From: Acinetobacter lwoffii
Lineage (GTDB): Bacteria; Pseudomonadota; Gammaproteobacteria; Pseudomonadales; Moraxellaceae
DNA length: 64,000 bases
Direction of reading: 5' to 3'
Assembly: GCF_019343495.1 (NCBI RefSeq)
Contig: NZ_CP072549.1
Span: 2,976,001-3,040,000, forward strand
Below the pieces are notes generated by a model. The model made no database searches, had not been told where the DNA came from, and worked only from the letters and a program-made list of their open reading frames with translations. Both the position numbers and the translations under genes were made by a program. Within the stretch, counting starts at the first letter, position 1; the number at the start of each line of letters is the position of its first letter. Below, one piece after another: positions 48,607 through 58,010 of this stretch.

Positions 48607-48630
48607 AAAAAAACACGCCCGGAAGCGTGT
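48607..48630 (-). terminator. Intrinsic terminator of ybeD
   Basis: On the minus strand ACACGC-TTCCGG-GCGTGT followed by T7, about 15 nt after the ybeD stop; it separates ybeD from lipB. Confidence 0.88.
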
Positions 48631-48645
48631 CTTTTGTATTTTCGA

Positions 48646-48933
48646 TTACAATGCAGTTTTAATCAGCGGGCAGGCGGCCAAATCTGCATACACTGCATGC
48701 ACCTGTTCCAGCTCCAGAAAGCGCAGTTGTGCGGTAATGGAGTGATATTTGCCAGTACGTGATGGTGTAATACTTACGCTATCACCTTCAAAATCTGGAA
48801 AATGTTTTAGAAAAATGTCGATGACAGCGTGACGCAATTCATCGCCCGCAAGGCCAATCAGTTTAATCGGATAATCCATAGGGAAAACCCAAAGATGTTC
48901 TTGAAGTTCACGAGATGGTGTACGGTCTAACAT
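48646..48933 (-). CDS. ybeD: YbeD (DUF493) family protein
   Basis: 95 residues from ATG 48933, with AGGGGGA just upstream; an in-frame ATG 30 bases further out is not preferred. Family markers: EHLWVFPMDYPIKLIGLAGD at the N-terminus and the SITPSRTGKYHSITAQLRFL strand in the middle, an ACT-like ferredoxin fold. Function is unknown. In many gammaproteobacteria ybeD is next to lipB, as here. Confidence 0.93.
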   Translation of the reverse strand: MLDRTPSRELQEHLWVFPMDYPIKLIGLAGDELRHAVIDIFLKHFPDFEGDSVSITPSRTGKYHSITAQLRFLELEQVHAVYADLAACPLIKTAL

Positions 48934-48951
48934 GGTAGTCCCCCTAATTTT

Positions 48952-48977
48952 AAACGCCTGCAATCATGCAGGCGTTT
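48952..48977 (-). terminator. Strong hairpin after rpoD
   Basis: AAACGCCTGC-AATCAT-GCAGGCGTTT, a 10-bp stem about 70 nt after the rpoD stop. T-run is short, so it may be an imperfect terminator. Confidence 0.55.
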
Positions 48978-49046
48978 GGGTCTGTCTTGGCTACTTAAAT
49001 GGAGACTGATGATCAAATTTCAAGTCTCCACATCAAGTATCAAATC

Positions 49047-50933
49047 TTAATCATTCTCAAGGAATGAACGTAAGTGTTCTGAACGCGATGGATGGCGAAG
49101 TTTACGCAGTGCTTTGGCTTCAATCTGACGAATACGTTCACGTGTTACGTCAAACTGTTTGCCCACCTCTTCCAAAGTATGGTCGGTCGGCATATCGATA
49201 CCAAAACGCATTTTTAGGACTTTGGCTTCACGTTCAGTCAGGTTTTCCAGAACTTCACGTGTCGCTTCTTTCAGGCCTTCAGACGTTGCCGCATCAATTG
49301 GTGAAGTGATGTTGCTGTCTTCAATGAAGTCACCCAGATGTGAATCTTCATCATCACCGATCGGTGTTTCCATCGAAATTGGTTCTTTGGCGATTTTCAG
49401 TACTTTACGTACTTTAACTTCGTCCATTTCCAGACGTTCGCCCAGTTCTTCAGGAGTCGGTTCACGACCCATTTCCTGTAGAAGCTGACGAGATACACGG
49501 TTGATCTTGTTGATCGTTTCAATCATGTGTACCGGAATACGAATGGTACGTGCCTGATCCGCGATCGAACGGGTAATCGCCTGACGAATCCACCAGGTCG
49601 CATAAGTCGAGAATTTATAACCACGACGGTATTCAAACTTGTCTACGGCTTTCATCAGACCGATGTTACCTTCCTGAATCAGATCCAGGAATTGCAAGCC
49701 ACGGTTGGTATATTTCTTCGCAATCGAAATTACCAGACGCAAGTTCGCTTCAACCATTTCTTTCTTGGCACGACGTGCTTTGGCTTCACCGACGGCCATA
49801 CGTTTGGCAATGTCTTTAATGCCTTTTACATCAAGGCCAAGCTCTTTCTCGATATCGGCAATTTTTTGCTGGAAGGCCAATACGTCTGGACGTACTTTTT
49901 CCAGATAAGCTTTCTGGTCTGCAGGTGTTTTTGCGATCTGCTCATCTAACCAGGCTGGATTCGATTCTTGGCCCGGGAAGCTGGTACGGAACTGGGTGCG
50001 ATCCATACGGCCACGACGTACTGCATAACGCATCACTTCACGTTCTGCACCACGAATTTGATCATGGGTACCACGAATCATTTCAGAAATGATATCGAAT
50101 AGACGCGGGGTAAATTTGAACATCATGAATACAGTTGCAAGTGCCTGCAAAGCTTCTTCAGCCTGTTTGCTGTCACGACCATGTTTTTCAATGGTTGCTT
50201 TGGTATTCAGCCACGCATTTTCCAGTTCAGTGAAACGCGCTTTGGCAATTTCAGGATCTGGACCAGAATCTGCTTCTGATTCATCATCAGAGTCTGCTTC
50301 TTCTTCCTCTTCATCATCGTCCAGTTTTACGTCTTTGGTCGATTTTTTCGAGTCAGTTTCATCTTCAGCAAGAACCGCTTCTTCTTCTAGAACTTCAGGA
50401 ATTTCTTCATCTGATTCAGGATCTAAATAACCTGATAAAAGGTCAGCAAGACGGCGTTCACCCGCTTCATAATCTTTGTATTCTTGCAGTACCACTTCTA
50501 CCGCATTCGGCCAGTAAGCAATCGAGTGCAAAACATCACGAATACCTTCTTCGATGCGTTTTGCGATGCTGATTTCGCCTTCACGAGTCAGAAGTTCTAC
50601 TGTACCCATCTCACGCATATACATACGTACAGGGTCAGTGGTACGACCTGGCTCGTTTTCTACCGAGGCAAGTACGGCTGCAGCTTCTTCTTCTGCAACT
50701 TCATCCGCCGCTTCTGCAGTATCTTCGAACATCGTATCATCAGATTCAGGCGCGCGATCATGTACCGGAATACCGACATCATTCAGCATCTGAATGATGT
50801 CTTCAATCTGCTCGCTTTCTGTGATGGAGTCCGGCAGATGATCGTTAACCTCAGCGAAGGTTAAATAACCTTGTTCTTTGCCTCGGCTAATCAGAGCCGC
50901 TACTTGAGAAGTAGGGGAAGTCATATCGCTCAT
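49047..50933 (-). CDS. rpoD: RNA polymerase sigma factor RpoD (sigma-70)
   Basis: 628 residues, the housekeeping sigma factor. Region 1.1 is at the N-terminus ([20 protein letters not shown]), followed by an acidic non-conserved region (about 175-230, [20 protein letters not shown]). Region 2 includes [19 protein letters not shown] and [20 protein letters not shown]; region 4.2 is [20 protein letters not shown]. It directs the polymerase to -10/-35 promoters. It lies on the minus strand with a 398-bp gap to a divergent gene. Confidence 0.98.
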   Translation of the reverse strand: MSDMTSPTSQVAALISRGKEQGYLTFAEVNDHLPDSITESEQIEDIIQMLNDVGIPVHDRAPESDDTMFEDTAEAADEVAEEEAAAVLASVENEPGRTTDPVRMYMREMGTVELLTREGEISIAKRIEEGIRDVLHSIAYWPNAVEVVLQEYKDYEAGERRLADLLSGYLDPESDEEIPEVLEEEAVLAEDETDSKKSTKDVKLDDDEEEEEADSDDESEADSGPDPEIAKARFTELENAWLNTKATIEKHGRDSKQAEEALQALATVFMMFKFTPRLFDIISEMIRGTHDQIRGAEREVMRYAVRRGRMDRTQFRTSFPGQESNPAWLDEQIAKTPADQKAYLEKVRPDVLAFQQKIADIEKELGLDVKGIKDIAKRMAVGEAKARRAKKEMVEANLRLVISIAKKYTNRGLQFLDLIQEGNIGLMKAVDKFEYRRGYKFSTYATWWIRQAITRSIADQARTIRIPVHMIETINKINRVSRQLLQEMGREPTPEELGERLEMDEVKVRKVLKIAKEPISMETPIGDDEDSHLGDFIEDSNITSPIDAATSEGLKEATREVLENLTEREAKVLKMRFGIDMPTDHTLEEVGKQFDVTRERIRQIEAKALRKLRHPSRSEHLRSFLEND

Positions 50934-51331
50934 CTTTTGCTTACTCTTCGTTGAATCTGTGGCAGTAAAAAACCGTACAATGCTGCACGATTTAAGCTCG
51001 TTAAATTTAGTGAATAGCCTACATATTTCATCAGGGAATTCAGCATGAAAGCTGTCTGATAAAATATTTAAAATGAAATTCAGTAATTTAAGATGGGGGT
51101 GAATTTGTTGTTTTCAAGTTCATCCCATGCGTGTCTGTTTATGACTCAAAAAGGAGAATCAAAAAACATAAGGACGCAGGGTGGATTATATCATGGCACA
51201 CAATTGAGACAGAAAAAACCCCTAATTACAAATTAAAAATACGAAAATCCAAATAAAACTTGACTTGTTATTTTAGGCACGATAAATAGCGCTTAAATCC
51301 TTTTACATTTTTCACTCATGAGGAAGTTTTA
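50934..51331. other. Divergent intergenic region upstream of rpoD
   Basis: 398 bp, AT-rich, no gene. It holds the rpoD promoter (minus), which I could not pin down, and the promoter for the acidic small protein gene at the right edge. Confidence 0.5.
51260..51288 (+). promoter_or_regulatory. Candidate promoter for the PA3496-like gene
   Basis: TTGACT, 17 bases, TAAATA. The -35 matches consensus at five of six positions; the -10 is weak. Transcription would begin about 37 nt before the GTG start. Confidence 0.45.
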
Positions 51332-51538
51332 GTGTCTTCTACAGATTTTGAACTAGATGATAACTTCGGTGAAGATGATGTTAATTTCGATGAGGCTTCT
51401 AGCAAGCTCAGTGCTAAAGAGTCGTTGGAAAAACGTCGTCTGATCGATGATCTACTGACCCAACGTCGTTTAGAGCGCGAACTCAAAGATTTTGACTATG
51501 ACTTCGACGATGACGACGATTTTGATGACGAAGATTAA
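51332..51538 (+). CDS. PA3496-like acidic small protein
   Basis: 68 residues from GTG 51332, with GAGGAAG upstream. The middle SLEKRRLIDDLLTQRRLERE resembles the 'RRxLE..LEERRL' core of the PA3496 family (putative envelope integrity protein), and the tail is a run of Asp/Glu (DFDDDDDFDDED). Very acidic overall, no membrane segment. Function is not established. It is 72 bp before the UPF0149 gene and probably cotranscribed with it. Confidence 0.7.
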   Translation: MSSTDFELDDNFGEDDVNFDEASSKLSAKESLEKRRLIDDLLTQRRLERELKDFDYDFDDDDDFDDED

Positions 51539-51610
51539 CGAATTCGGATTTAGCATAGTCTGGAATAAATGCTATGCTAAACCTTTCGGTTTTCTAAGTT
51601 TGGATGTTAG

Positions 51611-52135
51611 ATGAGTGCTTTAGATTTAGACCTGTTGAGTGAATATCTAGATGGTGACCAAAATGAACATGGTCTAGATTTCGCGGCAACCCATGGTTTC
51701 TTATGTGCTATTGCAGTAGGCCCAAAATTCGACAAATGGTTAGACGAACTTTTTGATAGTAATCAAAAGAAAGTGCCTGCAGAAATCATCACTCAGGTGC
51801 AAGCATGGTTAGAGTCTATTCGTCAAAGCTTAGCCAATGAAGAAGGGATTACGTTCCCGTTTGAAATTGAAGAAGCAGACACTGAATCAAGCCTGGGTGA
51901 CTGGAGTGTGGGCTTTGTAGATGCCATGTTCCTGAACGAAGACGCTTGGTTTACTGAAGAATTTGAAGAGCAACTGGTGGATTTAACTCTGCCAATCATG
52001 GTCTTTAGTGGCATTGATGATGAAGATCCACAAATGGAAACTTTCCGTCGCAATGGTCAGTTAATGGATGAACTTGCAGAAGAAATTCCAGAAAACTTAA
52101 ATGAATTGTATCTGATGTATCACACTCCAGAATAA
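51611..52135 (+). CDS. UPF0149 (YgfB/YecA) family protein
   Basis: 174 residues. The family core is AATHGFLCAIAVGPKFDKWL (about residues 24-43) with the conserved acidic SVGFVDAMFLNEDAWFTEEF (about 99-118). The length and the absence of a C-terminal zinc SEC motif resemble YgfB rather than YecA. YgfB in Pseudomonas affects beta-lactam resistance via ampDh3, but the role here is unknown. It follows the PA3496-like gene and ends in a good terminator. Confidence 0.88.
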   Translation: MSALDLDLLSEYLDGDQNEHGLDFAATHGFLCAIAVGPKFDKWLDELFDSNQKKVPAEIITQVQAWLESIRQSLANEEGITFPFEIEEADTESSLGDWSVGFVDAMFLNEDAWFTEEFEEQLVDLTLPIMVFSGIDDEDPQMETFRRNGQLMDELAEEIPENLNELYLMYHTPE

Positions 52136-52140
52136 TTCAT

Positions 52141-52169
52141 AAAAAAAGCACCGCAGGGTGCTTTTTTTA
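52141..52169 (+). terminator. Intrinsic terminator of the UPF0149 gene
   Basis: GCACC-GCA-GGGTGC flanked by A7 and T7, just after the stop. Confidence 0.93.
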
Positions 52170-52196
52170 GCTTTGGCCTTTTTGCATCTTTGAGAT

Positions 52197-52631
52197 CTAC
52201 TCGACCCTATTTTCTTTCAATCCTGTACGCTTGGCCAGACTATAGCGTGCATAAGCATTGTAGGCGATATGAAACAGCAAGGCATGTAAGGCAATGCTTG
52301 CAGCCACCAGGAATGAATTTGTTCCTCTTCCTGTATAGGTGATGGTTCTATAAATCTCATCTGTCTGCGGGTTCATCCAGATGACCACAACTAAAAAGAT
52401 AAACCCGAATGTCATGGCAATAATAGTGGAGCCCCAGACCAGTTTGCTTTTCTCTTGCTGAGTCGGCAAACGAAGTTCTTTCTTAACAAAGTATCGGGCA
52501 CTGAGAAAGGCAGAAGCAATCAGGGCAGGAATCAGCAGAATGGCGCCCAGATTGAATACATAGATGAATATGCCTACCAATAGAACCAAGGTCAGATAAA
52601 CGGTGGCAAAATATTTAAGATAATGCGACAT
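52197..52631 (-). CDS. Small four-helix membrane protein (ABZJ_00895-like)
   Basis: A 144-residue protein with four hydrophobic helices: about residues 7-27, 29-45, 66-88 and 105-125. It resembles a small Acinetobacter-restricted family (ABZJ_00895), from memory of that family's MSHYLKYFA-type start; the match is not verified. AAGGAG lies eight bases before the ATG. It is 27 bp after dedA on the same strand, suggesting an operon. Function unknown. Confidence 0.75.
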   Translation of the reverse strand: MSHYLKYFATVYLTLVLLVGIFIYVFNLGAILLIPALIASAFLSARYFVKKELRLPTQQEKSKLVWGSTIIAMTFGFIFLVVVIWMNPQTDEIYRTITYTGRGTNSFLVAASIALHALLFHIAYNAYARYSLAKRTGLKENRVE

Positions 52632-52658
52632 CGTTTTAATCTCCTTAAGGGATCTTCC

Positions 52659-53276
52659 TCAGGATGGACGATTTTTACGCTGCTGTCTACGGTAGAAAAT
52701 CCAGATAATAATTACCACAACAATGGCAATAATCACATAACTGACTTTACTGAAAATTTGCTGCATCAAATGCTGGTTTTCGCCAAAATAAAATCCGACA
52801 CACGCCAAAAATGTGGTCCAGATGATGGTTCCAAGTGCGCTATAAAACATAAATTTCCAGAAGGGCATATGACTCATGCCAGCAGGAATGCTGATCAGCG
52901 AGCGAACCGCAGGAATCATGCGGCCAAAGAAAACAATCCGGTGACCATAATGCTCAAACCAACTCAATGATTTTTTTACATCTTCTGATTTAATAAATAA
53001 ATATTTGCCATAACGATCGACAAATTTAAAAATAGAATCATGGTTAAATTTATAGCCAATCCAGTACAGCAAGGCGGCTGCCAGCAGGGAGCCGATACAG
53101 CCGGACATGATTACCCCGACGAGTATTAACTCGCCCTGAGAGGCTGAATAGCCCGCGGAAGGCATAATAATTTCGGAAGGGATTGGCGGGAAGACATTAT
53201 CCAGGAACATGAGCAGAGCAATGCCCCAGTAGCCCAGTTGCTCCATAACGGAAATAATCCATTCGGTCAGATTCAT
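52659..53276 (-). CDS. DedA family membrane protein
   Basis: 205 residues with the DedA/SNARE-associated (VTT) domain: LFLDNVFPPIPSEIIMPSAG (about residues 22-41) and FGRMIPAVRSLISIPAGMSH (about 115-134), both conserved. The family acts in lipid scrambling and membrane-potential homeostasis (undecaprenyl-phosphate and polymyxin-related phenotypes in some species). The C-terminus is basic (RRQQRKNRPS). It heads an operon with the small membrane protein that follows. Confidence 0.92.
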   Translation of the reverse strand: MNLTEWIISVMEQLGYWGIALLMFLDNVFPPIPSEIIMPSAGYSASQGELILVGVIMSGCIGSLLAAALLYWIGYKFNHDSIFKFVDRYGKYLFIKSEDVKKSLSWFEHYGHRIVFFGRMIPAVRSLISIPAGMSHMPFWKFMFYSALGTIIWTTFLACVGFYFGENQHLMQQIFSKVSYVIIAIVVVIIIWIFYRRQQRKNRPS

Positions 53277-53290
53277 ATGATTGGCAAAAT

Positions 53291-53325
53291 AAAAAATACT
53301 GCCTGTATCCTAAGCAGTATTTTTT
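53291..53325 (-). terminator. Intrinsic terminator upstream of dedA
   Basis: AAAAAATACTGC-N11-GCAGTATTTTTT; ends the minus-strand transcript of the 92-residue protein gene. Confidence 0.85.
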
Positions 53326-53363
53326 GTGCGGTAAAGTCTTGGAATATAAATGATCAGGCAGAA

Positions 53364-53642
53364 TTAGCTATGCGTCAGGGTATAAATATAAACTTTACGT
53401 AAGAAATAGGCCAAACAGATCGGCAAAATACTCAGCAGGATAAAATGCATGATGCTGGTATTGATATGGTAACCAATGAACAGCGCCAAGATTGCGCCAA
53501 TAATGGTTCCCAAGATAACTACGAACAGATGTGACTGCTGTTCAAGCTCTTCAGAAATTTGATGAAGTCGTTGCAGCTTTATATTTTCTTTTGGTTGAAA
53601 TTGAACCAGATTGTCTGAATCTCGAGCAAGTGAGCCTGCCAT
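53364..53642 (-). CDS. Small two-helix membrane protein
   Basis: 92 residues. The N-terminus is a charged amphipathic stretch (LKLQRLHQISEELEQQSHLF), followed by two hydrophobic helices (about residues 37-57 and 63-82). No family is recognised. It is transcribed alone, bounded by terminators on both sides, and is probably an inner-membrane protein. Confidence 0.7.
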   Translation of the reverse strand: MAGSLARDSDNLVQFQPKENIKLQRLHQISEELEQQSHLFVVILGTIIGAILALFIGYHINTSIMHFILLSILPICLAYFLRKVYIYTLTHS

Positions 53643-53798
53643 TTTATATTCCTTTTCAATTAAAAATTTCAGTTAATAATGAAAGACTTAGCTTGTAAAT
53701 TACCGTATCATTAGACTAACAATCTTGTTTGGAAAAAAATGAGGTTCTTGGTAAGGAATTGGTAAGAGTTTTATTGCTGTTGTGATTTTTATGTAAAC

Positions 53799-53824
53799 AA
53801 AAAACCCTCCGAAGAGGGTTTTTA
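53799..53824. terminator. Intrinsic terminator of trhO
   Basis: AACCCTC-CGAA-GAGGGTT with A/T runs on both sides, about 25 nt after the trhO stop (minus strand). Confidence 0.9.
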
Positions 53825-53848
53825 TATATTTCATTACAAAAGGCCAAA

Positions 53849-54781
53849 TTAGAGGCGTTTGCGTTTTGCTGCTAAAATTTGTGATTGACGCATACGGAAA
53901 CCTTCTTTTTGTTTCTCCGAGGTTTTGTCAATACAGTACACACAAGAGACACCATGTTCATAACTTGGGAGGGTAACTTCTTCTGGAAGTAAAGGCCAGC
54001 CACACGCATGACACTTGGTATTTTGGCCTTCTTCAACACCGTGCGTTACGGCAGTACGACCATCAAACACGAAGCATTCACCTTCCCACATGCTTTCTTC
54101 AGCCGGGGTTTCTTCCAGGTATTTCAAAATACCGCCTTTCAGGTGATAAACTTCAGTGAAGCCTTCTTGAAGAAGTAAAGAGGTTGATTTTTCACAACGA
54201 ATACCACCTGTACAGAACATGGCAATTTTCTTGTCTTTGTGCTGTTCCAGATTATTTTTCACGTATTCAGGGAATTCGCGGAAGCTTTCAGTTTTCGGAT
54301 CAATCGCGCCTTTGAACGTACCTGCTTTGTATTCGTAATCGTTACGGGTATCAACCAGAATCACGTCATCACGTGCAATCAGTTCGTTCCATTCTTTTGG
54401 ATCAAGATAGTGACCGACTAAATCACGCGGTTTCACTTCCACGCCTAAAGTCACGATTTCTTTTTTTAATTTAATTTTCATTTTACGGAATGGTTTTTCA
54501 GAACTGTCAGATTCTTTGTATTCCATTTCGTTAAAACCTTCATTCAGAAGGAACTGGTGAATTTGATCAATCGATGCACGGTCGCCTGCAACCGTACCGT
54601 TAATGCCTTCACCTGCCACAATTAGAGTACCGCAAAGGTTGATGGATTTTACCAGGTCCAGAAGACGTTGCTGAAGATCGGCAGGATCTTGAACTTCTTT
54701 GAATTGATAAAGTGCGGCAACAACCCAACCAGTCGTCGCTTGCTGTTCTACAGGTGCAAGCTGTTCTACAGTAGCGTTCAT
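53849..54781 (-). CDS. trhO: Rhodanese-type tRNA uridine(34) hydroxylase TrhO
   Basis: 310 residues from ATG 54781, with GGAG six bases upstream; the longer frame to 54820 lacks this. An N-terminal acylphosphatase-like domain is followed by a rhodanese domain with active-site Cys in MFCTGGIRCEKSTSLL (near residue 189) and a C-terminal double-CxxC zinc-like site (CHACGWPL, CVYC). TrhO makes 5-hydroxyuridine at wobble U34 from uridine with O2. Formerly YceA. Cytoplasmic. Confidence 0.95.
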   Translation of the reverse strand: MNATVEQLAPVEQQATTGWVVAALYQFKEVQDPADLQQRLLDLVKSINLCGTLIVAGEGINGTVAGDRASIDQIHQFLLNEGFNEMEYKESDSSEKPFRKMKIKLKKEIVTLGVEVKPRDLVGHYLDPKEWNELIARDDVILVDTRNDYEYKAGTFKGAIDPKTESFREFPEYVKNNLEQHKDKKIAMFCTGGIRCEKSTSLLLQEGFTEVYHLKGGILKYLEETPAEESMWEGECFVFDGRTAVTHGVEEGQNTKCHACGWPLLPEEVTLPSYEHGVSCVYCIDKTSEKQKEGFRMRQSQILAAKRKRL

Positions 54782-54970
54782 GGAATACTCCAACGTAGCA
54801 TGATAATTTGAAAGGCGCATATTTTAGCTTGATTCGAGTGAATAAGCGAGTAAAACGCAAGTCTTTTAACAGGCTTCAATTCATGGGAGAGAGCGTGTAT
54901 AGTCATGCCCGGCCCAGGATTTTGTGCAGTGATGCAGATACTGAAAGTTGCAGTATCTTTGGAGTGTGTT

Positions 54971-55456
54971 TTGAGTTCAGATCGTCGTATTGCGTCTTTA
55001 ACCCCATGTGCAGGGCGTTGCTCGACCGTATTTGGTGATGCGGTATGTCGTGGTTGTCGCCGTTTTAATCATGAAGTGATTCACTGGAATACGTATAGTG
55101 CTGAGCAGCATCGAGCTGTGTGGCAGCGACTGGATGCACAGCTGGATCAGATTCTGGTGCCATTGTTACCGCATGCCGATCTTGTCAAAGTGCAGGCCTT
55201 TGTGCTGTCGAAACGGGTGCGTTTGCGTGATGATGCTTCCAAAGGGCGCAAGTTGTATCATGCTTTAAAGTTGTGTGAAAAAAATCGGCATTTTACCGAC
55301 GATAGTGGTTTGGGCATCCATTATAAGCAGGTGCGTCCGTTGTGGGATGAGTTTGAGCGCCGGATCTTGGCCTTGGCTACTGCCAGTTATGATCTGGCTT
55401 TTCTGCGGGCAGACGGTATCAGTCAGCATCTGATTCATATACAAGAGGAGGACTAA
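54971..55456 (+). CDS. DUF1289 family protein with C-terminal extension
   Basis: 161 residues from TTG 54971 (GGAG six bases upstream); an ATG at 54905 with no good site gives 183. The DUF1289 zinc-like cysteine pattern is plain near the start: TPCAGRCSTVFGDAVCRGCR followed by FNHEVIHW. An extra C-terminal helical domain of about 100 residues (e.g. RVRLRDDASKGRKLYHALKL) is not part of the core family. Function unknown. Its TAA lies in the loop of a terminator hairpin. Confidence 0.82.
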   Translation: MSSDRRIASLTPCAGRCSTVFGDAVCRGCRRFNHEVIHWNTYSAEQHRAVWQRLDAQLDQILVPLLPHADLVKVQAFVLSKRVRLRDDASKGRKLYHALKLCEKNRHFTDDSGLGIHYKQVRPLWDEFERRILALATASYDLAFLRADGISQHLIHIQEED

Positions 55457-55468
55457 GTCCTCTTTTTT
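55448..55468 (+). terminator. Terminator overlapping the DUF1289 stop codon
   Basis: GAGGAC-TAA-GTCCTC followed by T6; the three-base loop is the gene's stop codon. Translating ribosomes would thus cover the hairpin. Confidence 0.75.
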
Positions 55469-55502
55469 ATGCCCATAAAAATAACAATAGCTGAGGGGTG
55501 GC

Positions 55503-56114
55503 ATGAATATTAGTGAATATTTTTTATATTGTCTGGCTGTTGTGGTGATGATCGCTACACCTGGCCCAGTGATGTTGCTGGTTGCTAGCGCCGGTTTAAA
55601 ATGTGGCTATACGGCAGCTTTAAGAACCATTTTTGGTACCAATTTTGCCTCCCTAGTTTTAATTGCTTTATCTATATTAAGTTTGAAAGGTTTGCTGGTT
55701 ATCAATGCGCAATGGCTAGATACGATCAAGTTACTGGGCTGTTTATATATTGGCTATCTAGGCTGGCAGATTTTCCGTGAAGTTATTTTTAAGCAGCAGG
55801 ATCAAGCTCAGGAGAATCTAGTTCCTGTGCGTGGCGGTTTTCGACAAGGTTTTCTGGTTGGCATTTCCAATCCTAAGGACATTATTTTCTTTGCGGCTTT
55901 TTTCCCGCAATTTATCGGAATTACCCCCGATCTTGATTTAAGTTTAATCATTTTGACTTTGAGCTGGATCATCCTGGACTTTCTGACGTTGTCTGTGGTG
56001 TATTTGGGTTTTAACCGCTTATCCCATTCTCGACTCTATCCACATTTGCTGGCATTGTGCGGCATGATTCTGCTCATGATTGCAGGGTACGGAATTTATC
56101 AAATTCTGATTTAA
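55503..56114 (+). CDS. LysE family amino-acid exporter
   Basis: 203 residues, six helices. The LysE/RhtB signature is at the N-terminus: VVMIATPGPVMLLVASAGLK (about residues 14-33), with the GxxxG-type FRQGFLVGISNPKDIIFFAA motif near 111-130. Members export lysine, threonine, homoserine or other amino acids. Substrate unknown. It lies 46 bp beyond the DUF1289 gene but after its terminator. Confidence 0.92.
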   Translation: MNISEYFLYCLAVVVMIATPGPVMLLVASAGLKCGYTAALRTIFGTNFASLVLIALSILSLKGLLVINAQWLDTIKLLGCLYIGYLGWQIFREVIFKQQDQAQENLVPVRGGFRQGFLVGISNPKDIIFFAAFFPQFIGITPDLDLSLIILTLSWIILDFLTLSVVYLGFNRLSHSRLYPHLLALCGMILLMIAGYGIYQILI

Positions 56115-56204
56115 AAATGTACAGCGTACTTGGACTGTTCCTGCCTGGCATATCCTGCAAAAATCATGCTAAGGTGAAATCAAATAAAAATTAAACAGAT
56201 TAGC

Positions 56205-58010
56205 ATGTCCAGAACAGTACCATCGCCAGATCGTCCATTTTCCCCGCTGTTATTTATTCAACCTGCTGTGATTCAAATTCTTCAAATCATTGGGCTGGCG
56301 CTGATCGCTGTCAGTATCGTGTATCTGCTGGCAGCAAACTGGTGGATGTTGCTCAAGTTTGTCCAGCTGTTTATTCCTCAAATTTTATTGCTGGGTTCGG
56401 CATTGTTGAGTGTGCGTTTCGCGGCACGGGAAAAGTTAAGACAAAGTCTGGATACTGTATCGGGTCTAATGCTCGGCTTAAGTCTGGCCGTGATTGGACA
56501 GATTTATCAGACCGGTGCTGACAGTTATCAGTTATTTCTGCTTTGGGCTTTACTGCTACTGCCGTGGCTGTATCGGCCGAATATTGGGATCTTTGCATTA
56601 TTTTGTGTGGTCAGTCAGCTGGCGCTGTATTTTTATTTTAAACAAAGCTTTTGGTTGGTGCGTGCTGAAACTCTTTATCTGCTCAGTCTGAATCTTTTGA
56701 CCGGGCTAAGTATGATCTATGCCTTACGTTATTATCCGGTTTTGCGCTATCTGTTTATCGCCATCGTGGTACTCATTTCGGTAGTGAGTATGTTCCGGTT
56801 TGTCGACTCGGATTCGATCTGGTATTTGGCTTCGGTGCTGGTTCTGCCTATTTTATTCAGTGCTTATTTCTATACCCGAAAGCAACAGCTTGAAACCAGC
56901 TTACTGATTGCAGGACTGGCCCTGAGTTTTAGTATTCTGATTTTTGATCTCACTGAGCAATATTTACAGGATTCTGCCGCTGGCTTATTGATACTAGCTT
57001 TGCTGATATTCAGCTGGTTCGCAGCTATTACAGGTCTGCTGATCAAGCTGTTGCCCAAGAGCCGGTTTTCGGTCATTCCATTGGCTCTGGGCGCGTGGAT
57101 TGCTGGTGTGATCTTGGCCATGCTGTTGCTGACCTATTGGAAAAGTTTTTCGATTCTGATGGGAATCATTTTTATCGCAGTCGCCTGGTGGTTGATTCGT
57201 AGCAAGCCCTCAGTTTTTCTGCGGCAATTGGCTTATTGTTTATGGGTTTGCGGTCAGGCCGCGGTATTGATTCATACTCAATTACTCACAGAGAGTCTAT
57301 TGCTAATCTGGCTGATACAAGTCGGCATTACGCTGCTGACTATCATGAGTCGTATGCATTGGCTGGTGGTGCTGTTGCAGTTGTTACTTGCACATATACT
57401 GGGAATTGCAGTTCTGGTCGACCAACATGCATTTTTTCAGGATCAGCGCCTGCTGACGTGGATCATGCTGCTGAATTACAGCATTCTGACAGGAGCTTTG
57501 CTTACTGCGAGATACTGGCTCGCTTCAGCTTATGCCAAAAGCATGAATTTATGGATGATTAGTATTTTGGTGGTGACGGCTATTTTTCAATGTTTACTGC
57601 AATTTGGTGTGGCTCAGCAATTGCAGCCACGCGGTATAGATGAAGCCATTATTTTCTATATTTTGCCAGCTTTCTGGCTGTTGAGTTTTGTCGGTATTCA
57701 TCTCAAGCAATTTTCACTGATTCAACTCTGGCTGATTCCTGCTGCTGGAATTCTGCTGATTGCATTGGGTTACTTTGAAATTTTTATTATTTTGGTGTTT
57801 ATGGCCTGGGCAATGGTGAATCAACAACGATTGATACAAGCCTTGAGTATTTTGCTGCTGATCTTCTGGTCATGGTTGCTGTATTACAATCTGGGACTAA
57901 GTTTTTTATTTAAAAGTGTCAGTATTTTTGCCTCAGGTGTGCTGGTGTTGCTTCTGGCTTATGTGTTGAGTTCACCGAAGTTTCAGCTGAAAGCAGGAGT
58001 AACCTCATGA
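56205..58010 (+). CDS. DUF2157/DUF4401 membrane protein
   Basis: A 601-residue protein with about 18-20 hydrophobic helices. The N-terminal DUF2157-like part has IIGLALIAVSIVYLLAANWW and LMLGLSLAVIGQIYQTGADS (about residues 86-105), the latter family's hallmark. The C-terminal half resembles DUF4401. Function unknown. It overlaps the next gene by four bases (ATGA), which encodes the GDYXXLXY protein commonly paired with it. The two form one operon. Confidence 0.85.
   Translation: MSRTVPSPDRPFSPLLFIQPAVIQILQIIGLALIAVSIVYLLAANWWMLLKFVQLFIPQILLLGSALLSVRFAAREKLRQSLDTVSGLMLGLSLAVIGQIYQTGADSYQLFLLWALLLLPWLYRPNIGIFALFCVVSQLALYFYFKQSFWLVRAETLYLLSLNLLTGLSMIYALRYYPVLRYLFIAIVVLISVVSMFRFVDSDSIWYLASVLVLPILFSAYFYTRKQQLETSLLIAGLALSFSILIFDLTEQYLQDSAAGLLILALLIFSWFAAITGLLIKLLPKSRFSVIPLALGAWIAGVILAMLLLTYWKSFSILMGIIFIAVAWWLIRSKPSVFLRQLAYCLWVCGQAAVLIHTQLLTESLLLIWLIQVGITLLTIMSRMHWLVVLLQLLLAHILGIAVLVDQHAFFQDQRLLTWIMLLNYSILTGALLTARYWLASAYAKSMNLWMISILVVTAIFQCLLQFGVAQQLQPRGIDEAIIFYILPAFWLLSFVGIHLKQFSLIQLWLIPAAGILLIALGYFEIFIILVFMAWAMVNQQRLIQALSILLLIFWSWLLYYNLGLSFLFKSVSIFASGVLVLLLAYVLSSPKFQLKAGVTS

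Noticed and set aside
50089..50430. Serine-rich plus-strand frame
   Set aside because: It is the antisense of the acidic region of rpoD; Ser codons arise from the complement of Asp/Glu codons.
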